A stretch of DNA of 64,000 nucleotides. Origin: Arthrobacter_D sp015752045. GTDB lineage: Bacteria > Actinomycetota > Actinomycetes > Actinomycetales > Micrococcaceae. Shown here one piece after another: positions 32,614-41,130 of the stretch (its first letter is position 1; every line of letters begins with the position of its first letter). The stretch is taken from the NCBI RefSeq assembly GCF_015752045.1, contig NZ_JADOUS010000002.1, positions 1 through 64,000 of the forward strand. The letters are read 5' to 3'. The notes beneath the pieces were generated by a model, which had not been told where the DNA came from, searched no databases, and worked only from the letters and a program-made list of their open reading frames with translations. Position numbers and translations under genes: made by a program.

Positions 32614-33609
32614 GGCGTACAGGCAGACGGTGGCGGCGGTCCCGACGTTGAGGGACTCCGCGCTGCCGTAGATGGGCACCGCGACCCGCGCGTCCGCGGC
32701 CGCGGTGACGTCGGCCGGCAGCCCCTGCGCCTCGTTGCCGAAGAGCCAGGCGCCGGCGTCCTCCAGGCGCACCGTAGTGGAGTCTGCCGCGCCGACTGCG
32801 TCGGAGCCGTTGGAGCCGTCGGCGTCGCCGGGCCCGGGTGAGGCGGCGTCGCCCGAGGGCCGCCTCGACGGCGCGTCGCCGCCCGGCCCGGCCCGGCGTG
32901 TGCGCACGGTGGCGAACCTGCGCTGCGCGCTGGCGTCCTGGAGGTCGTCGAGGCTGGTGCTGCCGTAGCCGTCGGCTGCGAGGACGGTCATGCCCGCGTC
33001 CCGCAGGCCCTCCATGAGCCCGTCGAGCTCCGCGCCCAGGACCAGCGGGAGGTGGAAGAGAGAGCCCACGGTGGACCTCACGGTCTTGGGGTTGTACGGG
33101 TCCACGCTGGCGCCGGTCAGGATGACCGCGTCGGCACCCGCGGAGTCCGCGGCCCTGATGATGGTGCCCGCGTTCCCCGGGTCACGTACCTCCACGAGCA
33201 CGGCCACGAGGCGCGGCGAGGCGGAGAGGACATCGTCGAGTGGGACGTCGACGAACCGGCATACCGCGACGAAGCCCTGGGGTGTCACGGTCGAGGACAT
33301 GGCGGCGAGGACGTCGGCGGTGACGAGCCGCACGGCCGGGGCGCCGTCGTGCCCTGACAGCTCCGCGATGTCGGTGTGGCGCTCGAGTGCCTCCGCCGTC
33401 GCGTACGCGTCGACGACGACGCCGTCCTGCCCCGCCTCGTGGCGCGTGAGATGCAGGCGCAGCGCCTCCCTGACCGCCTGGGGGCCCTCGGCCAGGAACT
33501 CCCGCCGCCTTAACCGCGAAGGACGCCCGGCCAGGCGTGCCACCTCCTTCACCCGATCAGCGTGGGTGTTGGTCATCAGTGGCGCCTGGGGGCGTCCGTT
33601 CGCAGTCAT
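32587..33609 (-). CDS. TrmH/SpoU-family RNA methyltransferase
   Basis: 340 residues. N-terminal L30e-like substrate-binding part (about 20-120) and SPOUT domain with motifs EVRDPGNAGTIIRAADSAGA, LFGNEAQGL and SLNVGTAATVCLY, which form the knotted SAM site. It methylates a 2'-O ribose in RNA, probably 23S rRNA (family knowledge; target not determined). A Gly/Ser/Asp/Pro-rich insertion (about 236-284) interrupts the SPOUT domain before motif 2. Lies upstream of nothing on its strand; rplT is 45 bases away on the promoter side. Confidence 0.9.
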   Translation of the reverse strand: MTANGRPQAPLMTNTHADRVKEVARLAGRPSRLRRREFLAEGPQAVREALRLHLTRHEAGQDGVVVDAYATAEALERHTDIAELSGHDGAPAVRLVTADVLAAMSSTVTPQGFVAVCRFVDVPLDDVLSASPRLVAVLVEVRDPGNAGTIIRAADSAGADAVILTGASVDPYNPKTVRSTVGSLFHLPLVLGAELDGLMEGLRDAGMTVLAADGYGSTSLDDLQDASAQRRFATVRTRRAGPGGDAPSRRPSGDAASPGPGDADGSNGSDAVGAADSTTVRLEDAGAWLFGNEAQGLPADVTAAADARVAVPIYGSAESLNVGTAATVCLYASARAQRLR

Positions 33610-33654
33610 GGTGTTCCGGTGTGCGGGCCTGGAGACCCGCAGCAGCCGATGCGC

Positions 33655-34044
33655 CTAGGCCGAGGCCTTGAGCGGTGCCGAGGTGTCCGCCGGCAGGGCG
33701 TTCTTGGCGAGCTGCACGAGGGCCGCGAAGGCCGCGCCGTCGGTGACGGCGAGATCGGCGAGCATGCGGCGGTCGACCTGGATCTCGGCGGCCTTGAGCC
33801 CCTGGATCAGGCGGTTGTAGGTCAGGCCGTTCGCGCGGGACGCAGCGTTGATGCGCTGGATCCAGAGGCGACGGAAGTCACCCTTGCGCTTGCGGCGGTC
33901 GCCGTAGCTGTAGACGAACGAGTGGAGCAGCTGCTCCTTCGCCTTGCGGTACAGGCGTGAACGCTGGCCGCGGTAACCCTTGGCGCGCTCGAGGATGACC
34001 CTACGCTTCTTGTGGGCATTGACTGCCCGCTTCACACGTGCCAC
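33655..34044 (-). CDS. rplT: Ribosomal protein L20 (bL20)
   Basis: 129 residues; RNA-binding, Lys/Arg-rich N-terminus MARVKRAVNAHKKRR and the classic YGDRRKRKGDFRRLWI block. Assembles early into the 50S subunit. Third gene of infC-rpmI-rplT. Confidence 0.98.
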   Translation of the reverse strand: MARVKRAVNAHKKRRVILERAKGYRGQRSRLYRKAKEQLLHSFVYSYGDRRKRKGDFRRLWIQRINAASRANGLTYNRLIQGLKAAEIQVDRRMLADLAVTDGAAFAALVQLAKNALPADTSAPLKASA

Positions 34045-34139
34045 GTGTGTACTCCTTTGGTTCTTCTCCGGTCACGGCTGGAGCCGTGAGCGCGGCACCG
34101 TGGGTGCCTGCGCTTTCCCGGGAGGGGGTGGATTGGTGG

Positions 34140-34334
34140 TTAGACGCCGAGCATCTTCTTGATGACCTTGGTGTCGGCCTTCGAGACGATCTTGTCGCCC
34201 GCGAGGCGGCGCGTCACGGTCGAGGACTTGTGCTCGAGGTAGTGGCGGCGGTTGGCCTGCTGGCGCTTGAGCTTGCCGCTACCGGTGAGCTTGAAGCGCT
34301 TCTTGGCGCCACTGTGGGTCTTCATCTTCGGCAT
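34140..34334 (-). CDS. rpmI: Ribosomal protein L35 (bL35)
   Basis: 64 residues from the family-typical start MPKMKTHSGAKKRFKLTGSG (ATG 34334; the frame is open slightly upstream but not conserved). Ribosome binding site AAAGGAGATC precedes it. Second gene of the operon. Confidence 0.97.
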   Translation of the reverse strand: MPKMKTHSGAKKRFKLTGSGKLKRQQANRRHYLEHKSSTVTRRLAGDKIVSKADTKVIKKMLGV

Positions 34335-34435
34335 GGGAACCGATCTCCTTTGGATAGCCGGGCGGGTGCACCCGGAGTTCGGCACCCGAAGGTGCCTGCT
34401 GGTTTCGATCGTGCCCGATCGGACAGGGCAGGGGC

Positions 34436-35569
34436 CTAGTCCGTGCTTCCGGGCTTGGGGCGGCTGGTCGGGCTCTTGGTCGGAGCCGTTCGTCCGGCTG
34501 GCTTGGGGGTTGCCGGCGGCCTGGGCGCTCCGGGCTTCGGCATGGCCATCGGCTTGGCAGCGACGGCCGGCTTCGGCGCGGGCGCCGCGTCCGGGGTGGA
34601 TGCCGGAGCGGCATCCGCCGTCTTTGCCGCCGGGGCGGCAGAACGGGCCGGCGCAGGCCGCTCGGTCGCAGGCTTCGACGCCGTCGAGCGCGGGGCCGAT
34701 GACGTGCGGGCCGGTGCGGCCTGACGGACGGGCGCGGACCGGACCGGAGCAGCCGCGGCCGGAGCCTCGGTGGTCACCGGAGCAGCCTCGGTGGCCTCGG
34801 GAGTTGCCGGTGCTTCCTGCACGGGCGCCTCCGTGGCCTCCTGCGCGGGGGCCTCCTGCACGGGAGCTTCCACGACCTCAGGTTCGCTCCTGATCTCGTA
34901 GCCCTCGGGCAGCAGGTCCGCGAGGGACTGCGTGAGCGGCGCACCACCGGAGCCGGAGGTGTCGATGCGCTTGACCTCGCCACCCGACTTCGCGACCTCG
35001 TTGGCGGCCTTCGCCTCGGCACGCTGGGTCTCCCGGCGCGCCTCCGCCTTGGCTTCGGCCTTGTTCTTCGTGGGGCCGATCACCATGACCATGTTGCGTC
35101 CGTCGATGCGTGGCGTCGACTCGACGACGCCGACCTCGGCGACATCGTCTGCGAACTTCTGCAGCAGGCGGATGCCCATCTCGGGCCGCTGCTGCTCACG
35201 TCCGCGGAACTGGATCATGGCCTTGACCTTGTCGCCGGCGCCGAGGAAGCGCATGGCGTGCCCACGCTTGGTCTCGTAGTCGTGCGTGTCGATCTTCAGG
35301 CGGAAGCGGATCTCCTTCAGGACCGTGTTGGTCTGGTTCTTCCGCGCCTCGCGCGCCTTGACGGCTGCTTCGTACTTGTACTTACCAAAATCCATGAGCT
35401 TGGCTACCGGAGGCTTCGCCTGCGGTGCCACCTCGACAAGATCCAGGTCGGACTCGGCGGCAAGTCGGAGCGCGTCCTCGATACGGACGATTCCTACCTG
35501 TTCGCCGGCAGGTCCGACCAACCGCACCTCGGGAACGCGGATACGATCATTGATTCTTGGCTCGCTAAT
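34436..35569 (-). CDS. infC: Translation initiation factor IF-3 with a long Ala/Pro tail; ATT start
   Basis: 377 residues from ATT 35569. The family N-terminus ISEPRINDRIR is only obtained with this codon, and AGGAG lies 6 bases upstream, so a GTG at 35527 is rejected. Rare AUU starts are known to let IF-3 regulate its own synthesis. The core (about 1-170) has both IF-3 domains, including KLMDFGKYKYE and FRGREQQRPEMG. A tail of about 207 residues, rich in Ala, Pro, Thr and Glu with imperfect repeats, follows. The tail is far longer than in enterobacterial IF-3; long tails occur in other actinobacteria. Confidence 0.95.
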   Translation of the reverse strand: MSEPRINDRIRVPEVRLVGPAGEQVGIVRIEDALRLAAESDLDLVEVAPQAKPPVAKLMDFGKYKYEAAVKAREARKNQTNTVLKEIRFRLKIDTHDYETKRGHAMRFLGAGDKVKAMIQFRGREQQRPEMGIRLLQKFADDVAEVGVVESTPRIDGRNMVMVIGPTKNKAEAKAEARRETQRAEAKAANEVAKSGGEVKRIDTSGSGGAPLTQSLADLLPEGYEIRSEPEVVEAPVQEAPAQEATEAPVQEAPATPEATEAAPVTTEAPAAAAPVRSAPVRQAAPARTSSAPRSTASKPATERPAPARSAAPAAKTADAAPASTPDAAPAPKPAVAAKPMAMPKPGAPRPPATPKPAGRTAPTKSPTSRPKPGSTD

Positions 35570-35770
35570 GTGTGACTCCTGTGGATTCTCGAGCTGAAAC
35601 CGCCTGCAGACGAAAGAAGGCCTCCCATTGCATGCGCAATCAGAGGCCTCGTTGACCGGTCATCTGCGATCGGAGGAAGCGTGAGCCTCCTGCACGATCG
35701 TTGGCAGGACCGACCAGGAACCCGGCTACCTGCAATGCGATCTGAGATCGCACCAGGCAAACGCGGGTGG
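35570..35770 (-). promoter_or_regulatory. Structured leader of infC-rpmI-rplT with an attenuator-like terminator
   Basis: On the minus strand three hairpins precede infC. The first, GCGATCTcAGATCGC, is a perfect 7-bp stem near 35742-35756. The second pairs GGAGG with CCTCC and CGATCG with GATCG, around 35673-35703. The last is a terminator-like stem (35649-35643 with 35624-35618, plus an inner 5-bp stem 35640-35636 with 35631-35627) followed by a TTCTTTCG tract. It ends about 50 bases before the ATT start. This fits autoregulated attenuation by IF-3 or L20, known for such operons, but the mechanism here is inference. Confidence 0.6.
35618..35649 (-). terminator. Attenuator hairpin upstream of infC
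   Basis: AGGCCTC/GAGGCCT outer stem and ATTGC/GCAAT inner stem with a 4-base loop, then a T-rich tract on the minus strand. Because it lies between the presumed promoter and infC, it would have to be read through or refolded for expression. Confidence 0.6.
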
Positions 35771-35861
35771 GAGAGGACTCCGCTTGCAGACCGGCACCAA
35801 AGCCTGCTCGAAGAGCACAGCGGCTAACAGCGACCGGTTGGTCTATGCCAAGCTTACCAGT

Positions 35862-36314
35862 ATGAACACGCCACACGACAACCCGCAGATCACCCCCGCC
35901 GAAGGACCCCCTGCGACCTCCCGCCGCAGCTTTTCCGACGAGCAGGACCACGGCCACAGTGCATCGGACGAGGCCGAGCAGGGCGTCCGGCAGCAGATGC
36001 GGGACATCTCCGAGGTGGCCGCCGTGGAGGTCATCGTGACGTCCGCGGTGCACCTCATGAGTGCCGCCGCCGTGAAGTGCGGTCTCGGCCACGAGGAGAA
36101 CGCCGAGCAGCTCAAGGACCTCGACGAGGCCCGGAAGCTGATCACCGCGCTGGCCGGTTTCGTCACGGCGGCCGCGCCCGAGATCGGGTCCCAGCACGCA
36201 GGACCGTTGCGCGATGGACTCCGCTCGCTGCAGCTCGCGTTCCGCGAGGCGTCGATCATCCCGGATGCGCCCGGCCAGGGACCCGGCGAGAAGTACACCG
36301 GCCCCGTCAACTGA
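35862..36314 (+). CDS. DUF1844 domain protein
   Basis: 150 residues. A disordered N-terminus (about 1-40, Pro/Ser/His-rich) precedes the DUF1844 helical domain (about 48-135: VAAVEVIVTSAVHLMSAAAVKCGL and DLDEARKLITALAGFV). The family is widespread in actinobacteria next to infC, as here, with unknown function. ATG 35862 is chosen over an upstream ATG because the domain and codon pattern start there. Divergent from infC, convergent with the MFS gene at 36441. Confidence 0.85.
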   Translation: MNTPHDNPQITPAEGPPATSRRSFSDEQDHGHSASDEAEQGVRQQMRDISEVAAVEVIVTSAVHLMSAAAVKCGLGHEENAEQLKDLDEARKLITALAGFVTAAAPEIGSQHAGPLRDGLRSLQLAFREASIIPDAPGQGPGEKYTGPVN

Positions 36315-36346
36315 CACCGTCGTCGTCCCCGGGCCGCCGGGGTCCG

Positions 36347-36380
36347 GAACGGCCCGCGCCCGACCAGGCGCGGGCCGTTC
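36347..36380. terminator. Bidirectional terminator between convergent genes
   Basis: Perfect 14-bp inverted repeat (36347-36360 and 36367-36380) with a 6-base loop, between the ends of the DUF1844 gene and the convergent MFS gene. Confidence 0.75.
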
Positions 36381-36440
36381 GCGTTCGACGCAGACGGCGC
36401 GGAGGCTCGTGGCCCGCCCGGTCCGCTGCGCGCTCTCCCC

Positions 36441-37739
36441 CTAGCGGGAGACGGGGACGGTGTCTGCCGTCGGCCGGCTGCCCAGGTCACGCACCATGAA
36501 CCCGACGACGCCGACGAGCGCCGCGACGATTCCCACCGCGGTGAAGCCGCCCCATGGACCGACGGCATCGATAAGGAGTCCTGCGACCGGCGCACCGAGC
36601 GCGACGCCGGAGGTCAGCGCCGAGCCGTACCAGCCCATCGCCTCGCCCCGTCGGTCCTCGGCCACGAGGTCGGCGACCTTCTCGGACGCGGCGGAGAGGA
36701 CGGGCGCGCAGAGGAGGCCGGCCGGGATCGAGAGCAGGGCCAGCGACAGCGTGGTCTCGGCGAACCCCATGGGGAGGGTCAGGAGCGCCATGCCGAGCAG
36801 GAGGAGTGACGGAGCGATCGGCCGGTGCAGGGCGCCGTAGACGAGTCCGCCGACCACCGACGCGGCGCACCACGCCACGAAGACGAGCCCGAGCTGGCCC
36901 TCGTTCCCCGTCTGTTCGAGCGCGGCGACGATGCCCACCTCGGATCCTGACAGGACGAGCCCGGCGCCGGCAGCGGTGATCATGACCATGACCAGCGGCA
37001 CGGTGATCCACGGGAAGGCCCTCCGTACGCCCCTGCGGAGCATCGAGGCGGGTTGGTGCTCCGGTGTGCCGGCACCGTGGGCGCCGATCAGATCGGCCGC
37101 GGCCTCGTTGATCCCGGCCGGCGCGGACGCTGCGACCGTGACGGCGTCGGGGAGCTGGTCCGACCGCGTGGGCGGGTTGAACCACATGAGGAACAGGCCC
37201 GCCGAGGCAGTGGCGATCCCCACCAGCGTCAGGCCGAGTACCGTGGACACCTGCGTGGCCAGGACGACGCCCACCGCCGGGCCGACCATGAAGATGACCT
37301 CGGTGGAGATCGCGTCGAGCGTGAACGCCGTGCGCCGCCGGTCACCGTCCACGAGCACACCGAGCGCCTGACGGATCACGGAGAAGGCGGGCAGGGTGAA
37401 GAGTCCGCCGACCAGCGCCGCGACGAGCAGCCACTGGTAGGACAGGTGCGGGGCGACGGACCAGATGGCCGCCTCTGCGATGACGGAGGGAATGAGTGCG
37501 CGGCGCAATCCCGCGCTGTCGATCCGCCTGCCGCGCCATGGTGCGCCGACGGCGATGCCGATCGTGACGACCGCGGCCACGGCGCCCGCTTCCGCGTAGC
37601 CGCGATCGAGGGTCTGGACCACGTGCAGCGTGAGCAGCACCCCGGCAGCGGAGTGCGGGAAGCGGGCGATCATCCCGACGAGGAGCAGCCTCCGGACGGA
37701 ACGGATGCGCAGCAGGTCCCGGTATACGGCGAAGTTCAC
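36441..37739 (-). CDS. MFS transporter
   Basis: 432 residues, 12 predicted membrane segments, with a central cytosolic loop (about 205-245). GAPWRGRRIDSAGLRRALIPS between helices 2 and 3 is the MFS motif A region in altered form. Drug/H+ antiporter-like; substrate unknown. Starts 27 bases downstream of the sseB-like stop, so probably read through from there. Confidence 0.85.
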   Translation of the reverse strand: MNFAVYRDLLRIRSVRRLLLVGMIARFPHSAAGVLLTLHVVQTLDRGYAEAGAVAAVVTIGIAVGAPWRGRRIDSAGLRRALIPSVIAEAAIWSVAPHLSYQWLLVAALVGGLFTLPAFSVIRQALGVLVDGDRRRTAFTLDAISTEVIFMVGPAVGVVLATQVSTVLGLTLVGIATASAGLFLMWFNPPTRSDQLPDAVTVAASAPAGINEAAADLIGAHGAGTPEHQPASMLRRGVRRAFPWITVPLVMVMITAAGAGLVLSGSEVGIVAALEQTGNEGQLGLVFVAWCAASVVGGLVYGALHRPIAPSLLLLGMALLTLPMGFAETTLSLALLSIPAGLLCAPVLSAASEKVADLVAEDRRGEAMGWYGSALTSGVALGAPVAGLLIDAVGPWGGFTAVGIVAALVGVVGFMVRDLGSRPTADTVPVSR

Positions 37740-37766
37740 GATCAGTCTTTCTGGCCGACGACTCCG

Positions 37767-38621
37767 TCAGCGGGTGAGTTTGATGTCGAGCGAGTCGACG
37801 CGTTCCACGAATCCGGTGAGGTCCAGGAGCTTCCCGCGGAAGGAGGCGACGGCGTCGCGCACCCCGTCGGGAGACAGGCCCGGGCGGAGCTGGAGATCCA
37901 TCCTGAGTTCGGGGCCCGGTCCCCCACCGGAGGCAATGCTACCGCCGGCCGTGCGTGTCAGCACTCCGCCCGCGGGACGCAGGCCCACCGCGAGGATGTC
38001 CGCCTCCTGTCCGGCCGCCTCCTCGACGAGCGAGGCCAGCGCCGGGTCCTCGTACGACGGCGTCCAGGGGACCTGCCGGGCCAGGGCCCAGACGGCAGGA
38101 CGCCGGAGCACGAACGTGAGGTCGGCGCCCGGGTCGAGGACCATCAACTGGGCATCCTCGGCGGCGGCCGCGAGGGCGGCCCGCGATGCGTACGCCGCGA
38201 CGGGCCGCGCGTCCCGGTGCCAGCGGCCCAGCGCCTCGGTCGAGGAGAAGACCGGGAGGGCCTTGCGGCCGTCGGGCGCCGTCAGCGTGACGAGCGCCAT
38301 CTCGGCCTCCTTGTCGGAGTGCAGCCCCGTGGCGGCCTCGGCCTGTTCGCTGAGCCGGGCGACGATGGGGATGAACACCCTGGCCGTCGTGAGGGCCCCG
38401 AACACGGCCCGCTCCGCGTCGCCGGGCCCGTCCGCTGATCCCAGGAGCCCGGCCAGCGCCGCCACGAGCCCGGGATCGGCCGTGCCGTCGTCGTCGTCGA
38501 AGGCATGCAGCGGGTTCTCCGGACCGGAGAGGTCGCGTCCCGCCCACGGCTGCCCGGCGGAATCCGCGGTGTTGCCGGCGAGGGCCGCCGCGATATGGGC
38601 GGGAAGCTGCCGGCCGCTCAC
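37767..38621 (-). CDS. SseB family protein
   Basis: 284 residues. SseB N-terminal-type domain (about 60-185: AVFGALTTARVFIPIVAR, VTLTAPDGRKALPVFSSTEALGRW and LMVLDPG). The C-terminal part (about 190-284) resembles SseB_C. In actinobacteria such genes commonly lie beside priA/hisA, as here; the start overlaps the priA stop by 4 bases. Function not established. Confidence 0.82.
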   Translation of the reverse strand: MSGRQLPAHIAAALAGNTADSAGQPWAGRDLSGPENPLHAFDDDDGTADPGLVAALAGLLGSADGPGDAERAVFGALTTARVFIPIVARLSEQAEAATGLHSDKEAEMALVTLTAPDGRKALPVFSSTEALGRWHRDARPVAAYASRAALAAAAEDAQLMVLDPGADLTFVLRRPAVWALARQVPWTPSYEDPALASLVEEAAGQEADILAVGLRPAGGVLTRTAGGSIASGGGPGPELRMDLQLRPGLSPDGVRDAVASFRGKLLDLTGFVERVDSLDIKLTR

Positions 38622-39376
38622 GCGTCCGAGGCGGGCAGCCCTGCGACGTCCAGGGCCTGCGGCAGGGTGAAGGCCCCCGCATAGAGTGCCTTGCCGACGA
38701 TCGCACCCTCGAGCCCGAGGGGTACGAGGTCGCGGAGGGCGGCGATGTCATCAAGGCTGGAGATACCGCCCGAGGCGACGACGGGGCGCGTCGTCTTCGC
38801 GAGGACGTCCCTGAGGAGGGTCAGATTCGGGCCCTTGAGCGTGCCGTCCTTGGTCACGTCCGTCACGACGTAGCGCGCGCAGCCGGCATCCTCGAGGCGC
38901 TGGAGGACCTCCCACAGGTCTCCGCCCTCCTGGGTCCAGCCGCGCGCCGCGAGCGTGGTCCCCCGGACATCGAGCCCGACGGCGACGGCGTCCCCGTAGC
39001 GGGCGATCGCCCGCTCCGTCCACTCCGGGTTCTCCAGCGCTGCCGTGCCGAGGTTGACGCGCGTCGCCCCCAGCTCCAGGGCAGCCTCCAGCGACGCGTC
39101 GTCCCGGATGCCCCCAGAGAGTTCCACCTTGATGTCGAGGTCCCTGACGACCCGCTCGAGCAGGTCCTTGTTGGACCCGCGGCCGAAGGCCGCGTCGAGG
39201 TCCACGAGGTGCACCCACTCGGCACCGGCGTCCTGCCAGGCGCGGGCCGCATCCACCGGATCCCCGTAACTGGTCTCGCTGCCCGCCTCGCCCTGCACCA
39301 GGCGAACGGCCTGGCCGTCGGCGATGTCGACGGCGGGGAGGAGCTCGAGGGTGGGCGATTCGGAGAAGGGGCTCAT
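38618..39376 (-). CDS. priA: Bifunctional HisA/TrpF isomerase (PriA)
   Basis: 252 residues, beta-alpha barrel: LELLPAVDIADGQAVRLVQGE with catalytic Asp, second half VVTDVTKDGTLKGPN with the other Asp, and AIVGKALYAGAFTLPQAL. The loop ARGWTQEGGDLW carries the Arg and Trp that PriA uses to switch between histidine (ProFAR) and tryptophan (PRA) substrates. ATG 39376 is the family start. No trpF is in the window. Part of the hisB-hisH-(small gene)-priA set. Confidence 0.93.
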   Translation of the reverse strand: MSPFSESPTLELLPAVDIADGQAVRLVQGEAGSETSYGDPVDAARAWQDAGAEWVHLVDLDAAFGRGSNKDLLERVVRDLDIKVELSGGIRDDASLEAALELGATRVNLGTAALENPEWTERAIARYGDAVAVGLDVRGTTLAARGWTQEGGDLWEVLQRLEDAGCARYVVTDVTKDGTLKGPNLTLLRDVLAKTTRPVVASGGISSLDDIAALRDLVPLGLEGAIVGKALYAGAFTLPQALDVAGLPASDA

Positions 39377-39443
39377 GGTCTGCTGACTGCTTTCGTACGG
39401 GCGGCGGTGCCGCGGGTGTGGGAGTGAGAAGGGTCGGGGCGGG

Positions 39444-39602
39444 CTAGTCGCCCGGCAGCGTGAACAGGTAGGAGGCCAGGAGCGCCAGGCCGGCGAGGGC
39501 GAGGAAAACGATCCACACCCAGCGCGGGAACTCCTGGCCGCGCAGGGAGAAGGCTCCGCCGATGAGGAGTCCGGCAACCCCCATGAGCACGAGGCTCAGC
39601 AT
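39444..39602 (-). CDS. Small two-helix membrane protein between hisH and priA
   Basis: 52 residues, two hydrophobic segments (about 2-19 and 28-46) joined by a short polar turn SLRGQEFPRW. ATG 39602 lies 15 bases after the hisH stop and the gene ends 67 bases before priA, so it is inside the his operon. No function known. Codon pattern and spacing argue for a real gene. Confidence 0.6.
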   Translation of the reverse strand: MLSLVLMGVAGLLIGGAFSLRGQEFPRWVWIVFLALAGLALLASYLFTLPGD

Positions 39603-39617
39603 CGGTTCACCATCGGA

Positions 39618-40256
39618 TCAGCGCAGCCCGTCGATCCAGTTGCGCAGGAGCTGGGCCCCGGCGTCACCGGACTTCTCGGGGTGGAACTGGGTGGCGCTGA
39701 GCGGGCCGTTCTCGACGGCGGCGATGAACCGGCCGCCGTGGTCGGACCAGGTGACCTGCGGCGGCTTCATGGCGGGCTGGGTGACGTCGAAGGACCAGTC
39801 CTGCACGCCGTAGGAGTGCACGAAGTAGAACCGCTCGTCGCCGAGGCCGTCGAACAGGACGGTGTCCTCCGGCGGTTCCACCGTGTTCCAGCCCATGTGG
39901 GGTACGACGTCGGCCTTGAGCCGTTCGACGGTGCCGGGCCACTCACCCATACCGGGCGTGCGCACGCCGTGCTCCACGCCCTCGTCGAACAGCACCTGCA
40001 GGCCCACGCAGATCCCCAGGACGGGGCGGCCGCCCGCGACCCTGCGCCCGATCATCCGCAGGGCGTCGACGTCCTTCAGCCCCTTCATGACGGCGGCGAA
40101 AGCACCGACGCCCGGGACGAGCAGCCCATCGGCGTTCAGGACGTCCTCGGGCTTGGCACTGAGGACCACGTCGGCGCCCACGTGTTCGAGGGCGCGCACC
40201 ACGGAGCGGACGTTGCCCGATCCGTAGTCGAGGACGGTGACGGTGCGCGCGGTCAC
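39618..40256 (-). CDS. hisH: Imidazole glycerol phosphate synthase, glutaminase subunit
   Basis: 212 residues of the triad glutamine amidotransferase type: nucleophile Cys in GICVGLQVL and His-Pro-Glu in QFHPEKSG. Supplies ammonia to HisF, which is not in the window. Overlaps hisB by 4 bases. Confidence 0.95.
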   Translation of the reverse strand: MTARTVTVLDYGSGNVRSVVRALEHVGADVVLSAKPEDVLNADGLLVPGVGAFAAVMKGLKDVDALRMIGRRVAGGRPVLGICVGLQVLFDEGVEHGVRTPGMGEWPGTVERLKADVVPHMGWNTVEPPEDTVLFDGLGDERFYFVHSYGVQDWSFDVTQPAMKPPQVTWSDHGGRFIAAVENGPLSATQFHPEKSGDAGAQLLRNWIDGLR

Positions 40257-40870
40257 AGCGCTCCCTTCGTGGACGGGATTCCCTCGACCCGCGGATCCGG
40301 TTCGACCGCCGCGCGGAGTGCACGGGCGAGGGCCTTGAACTGGGCCTCGACGATGTGGTGGGGGTCGCGGCCGCCGAGGACGGTGACGTGCAGGCAGATC
40401 TGGGCGTGCAGGGCGAGCGCCTCGAACACGTGGCGCGTCAGCGAACCCGTGAAGTGGCCGCCGATGAGGTGGTACTCCTGACCGGCCGGCTCCCCGCCGT
40501 GGACGAGGAACGGACGTCCCGAGATGTCGACGACGGCGTTGGCGAGTGCCTCGTCCAGCGGGACGGTGGCCTCGCCGAAGCGTCGGATCCCGGCCTTCGT
40601 GCCGAGAGCGAGACGCAGGGCCTCGCCGATCGCGATGGCCGTGTCCTCGACCGTGTGGTGGACGTCGATGTGCGTGTCCCCGGAGGACCTGATGGTCATG
40701 TCGATGAGCGAGTGCTTCGACAGGGCGGTGAGCATGTGGTCGTAGAACGGCACCGTGGTGTCGATCGACGACGCCCCGGTGCCGTCCAGGTCGAGCTCCA
40801 CGAGGACATTGGACTCGCTCGTGACGCGCTCGATACGGGCCGTACGGCCGCGGGCGGCATCAACTGTCAT
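40253..40870 (-). CDS. hisB: Imidazoleglycerol-phosphate dehydratase
   Basis: 205 residues, monofunctional dehydratase without the phosphatase part. Metal-binding repeats DIDVHHTVEDTAIAIGEAL-type (HHTVED) and PHHIVEAQFKALARAL near the C-terminus. GTG or ATG start at 40870 with AAGGAAG upstream. First of hisB-hisH-small gene-priA. hisC lies separately at 41890 with a DUF2461 gene in between. Confidence 0.95.
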   Translation of the reverse strand: MTVDAARGRTARIERVTSESNVLVELDLDGTGASSIDTTVPFYDHMLTALSKHSLIDMTIRSSGDTHIDVHHTVEDTAIAIGEALRLALGTKAGIRRFGEATVPLDEALANAVVDISGRPFLVHGGEPAGQEYHLIGGHFTGSLTRHVFEALALHAQICLHVTVLGGRDPHHIVEAQFKALARALRAAVEPDPRVEGIPSTKGAL

Positions 40871-41130
40871 AACAACTTCCTTTTGTGCGCGTCATTCAGG
40901 CGCGGATCGACGTGGGACCGTGACGGGCGGCGCGAGCCACCCGGTGGTCCTGCCCTTCAATTCTAGGTGTACTCGCTCGACAGGTTCGCGTCACCGGCCC
41001 GCGCGGGGGTCCGGGTCGACGGTCGGCACGTCCATCCCACGCCACCCGGCCGATCGCCCTGCCCGACGCCGCCGGGACGGCACGGCCCGCCACGCCTCCC
41101 GGACCTGCCGACCGGTCACCGTGCTCCGCT

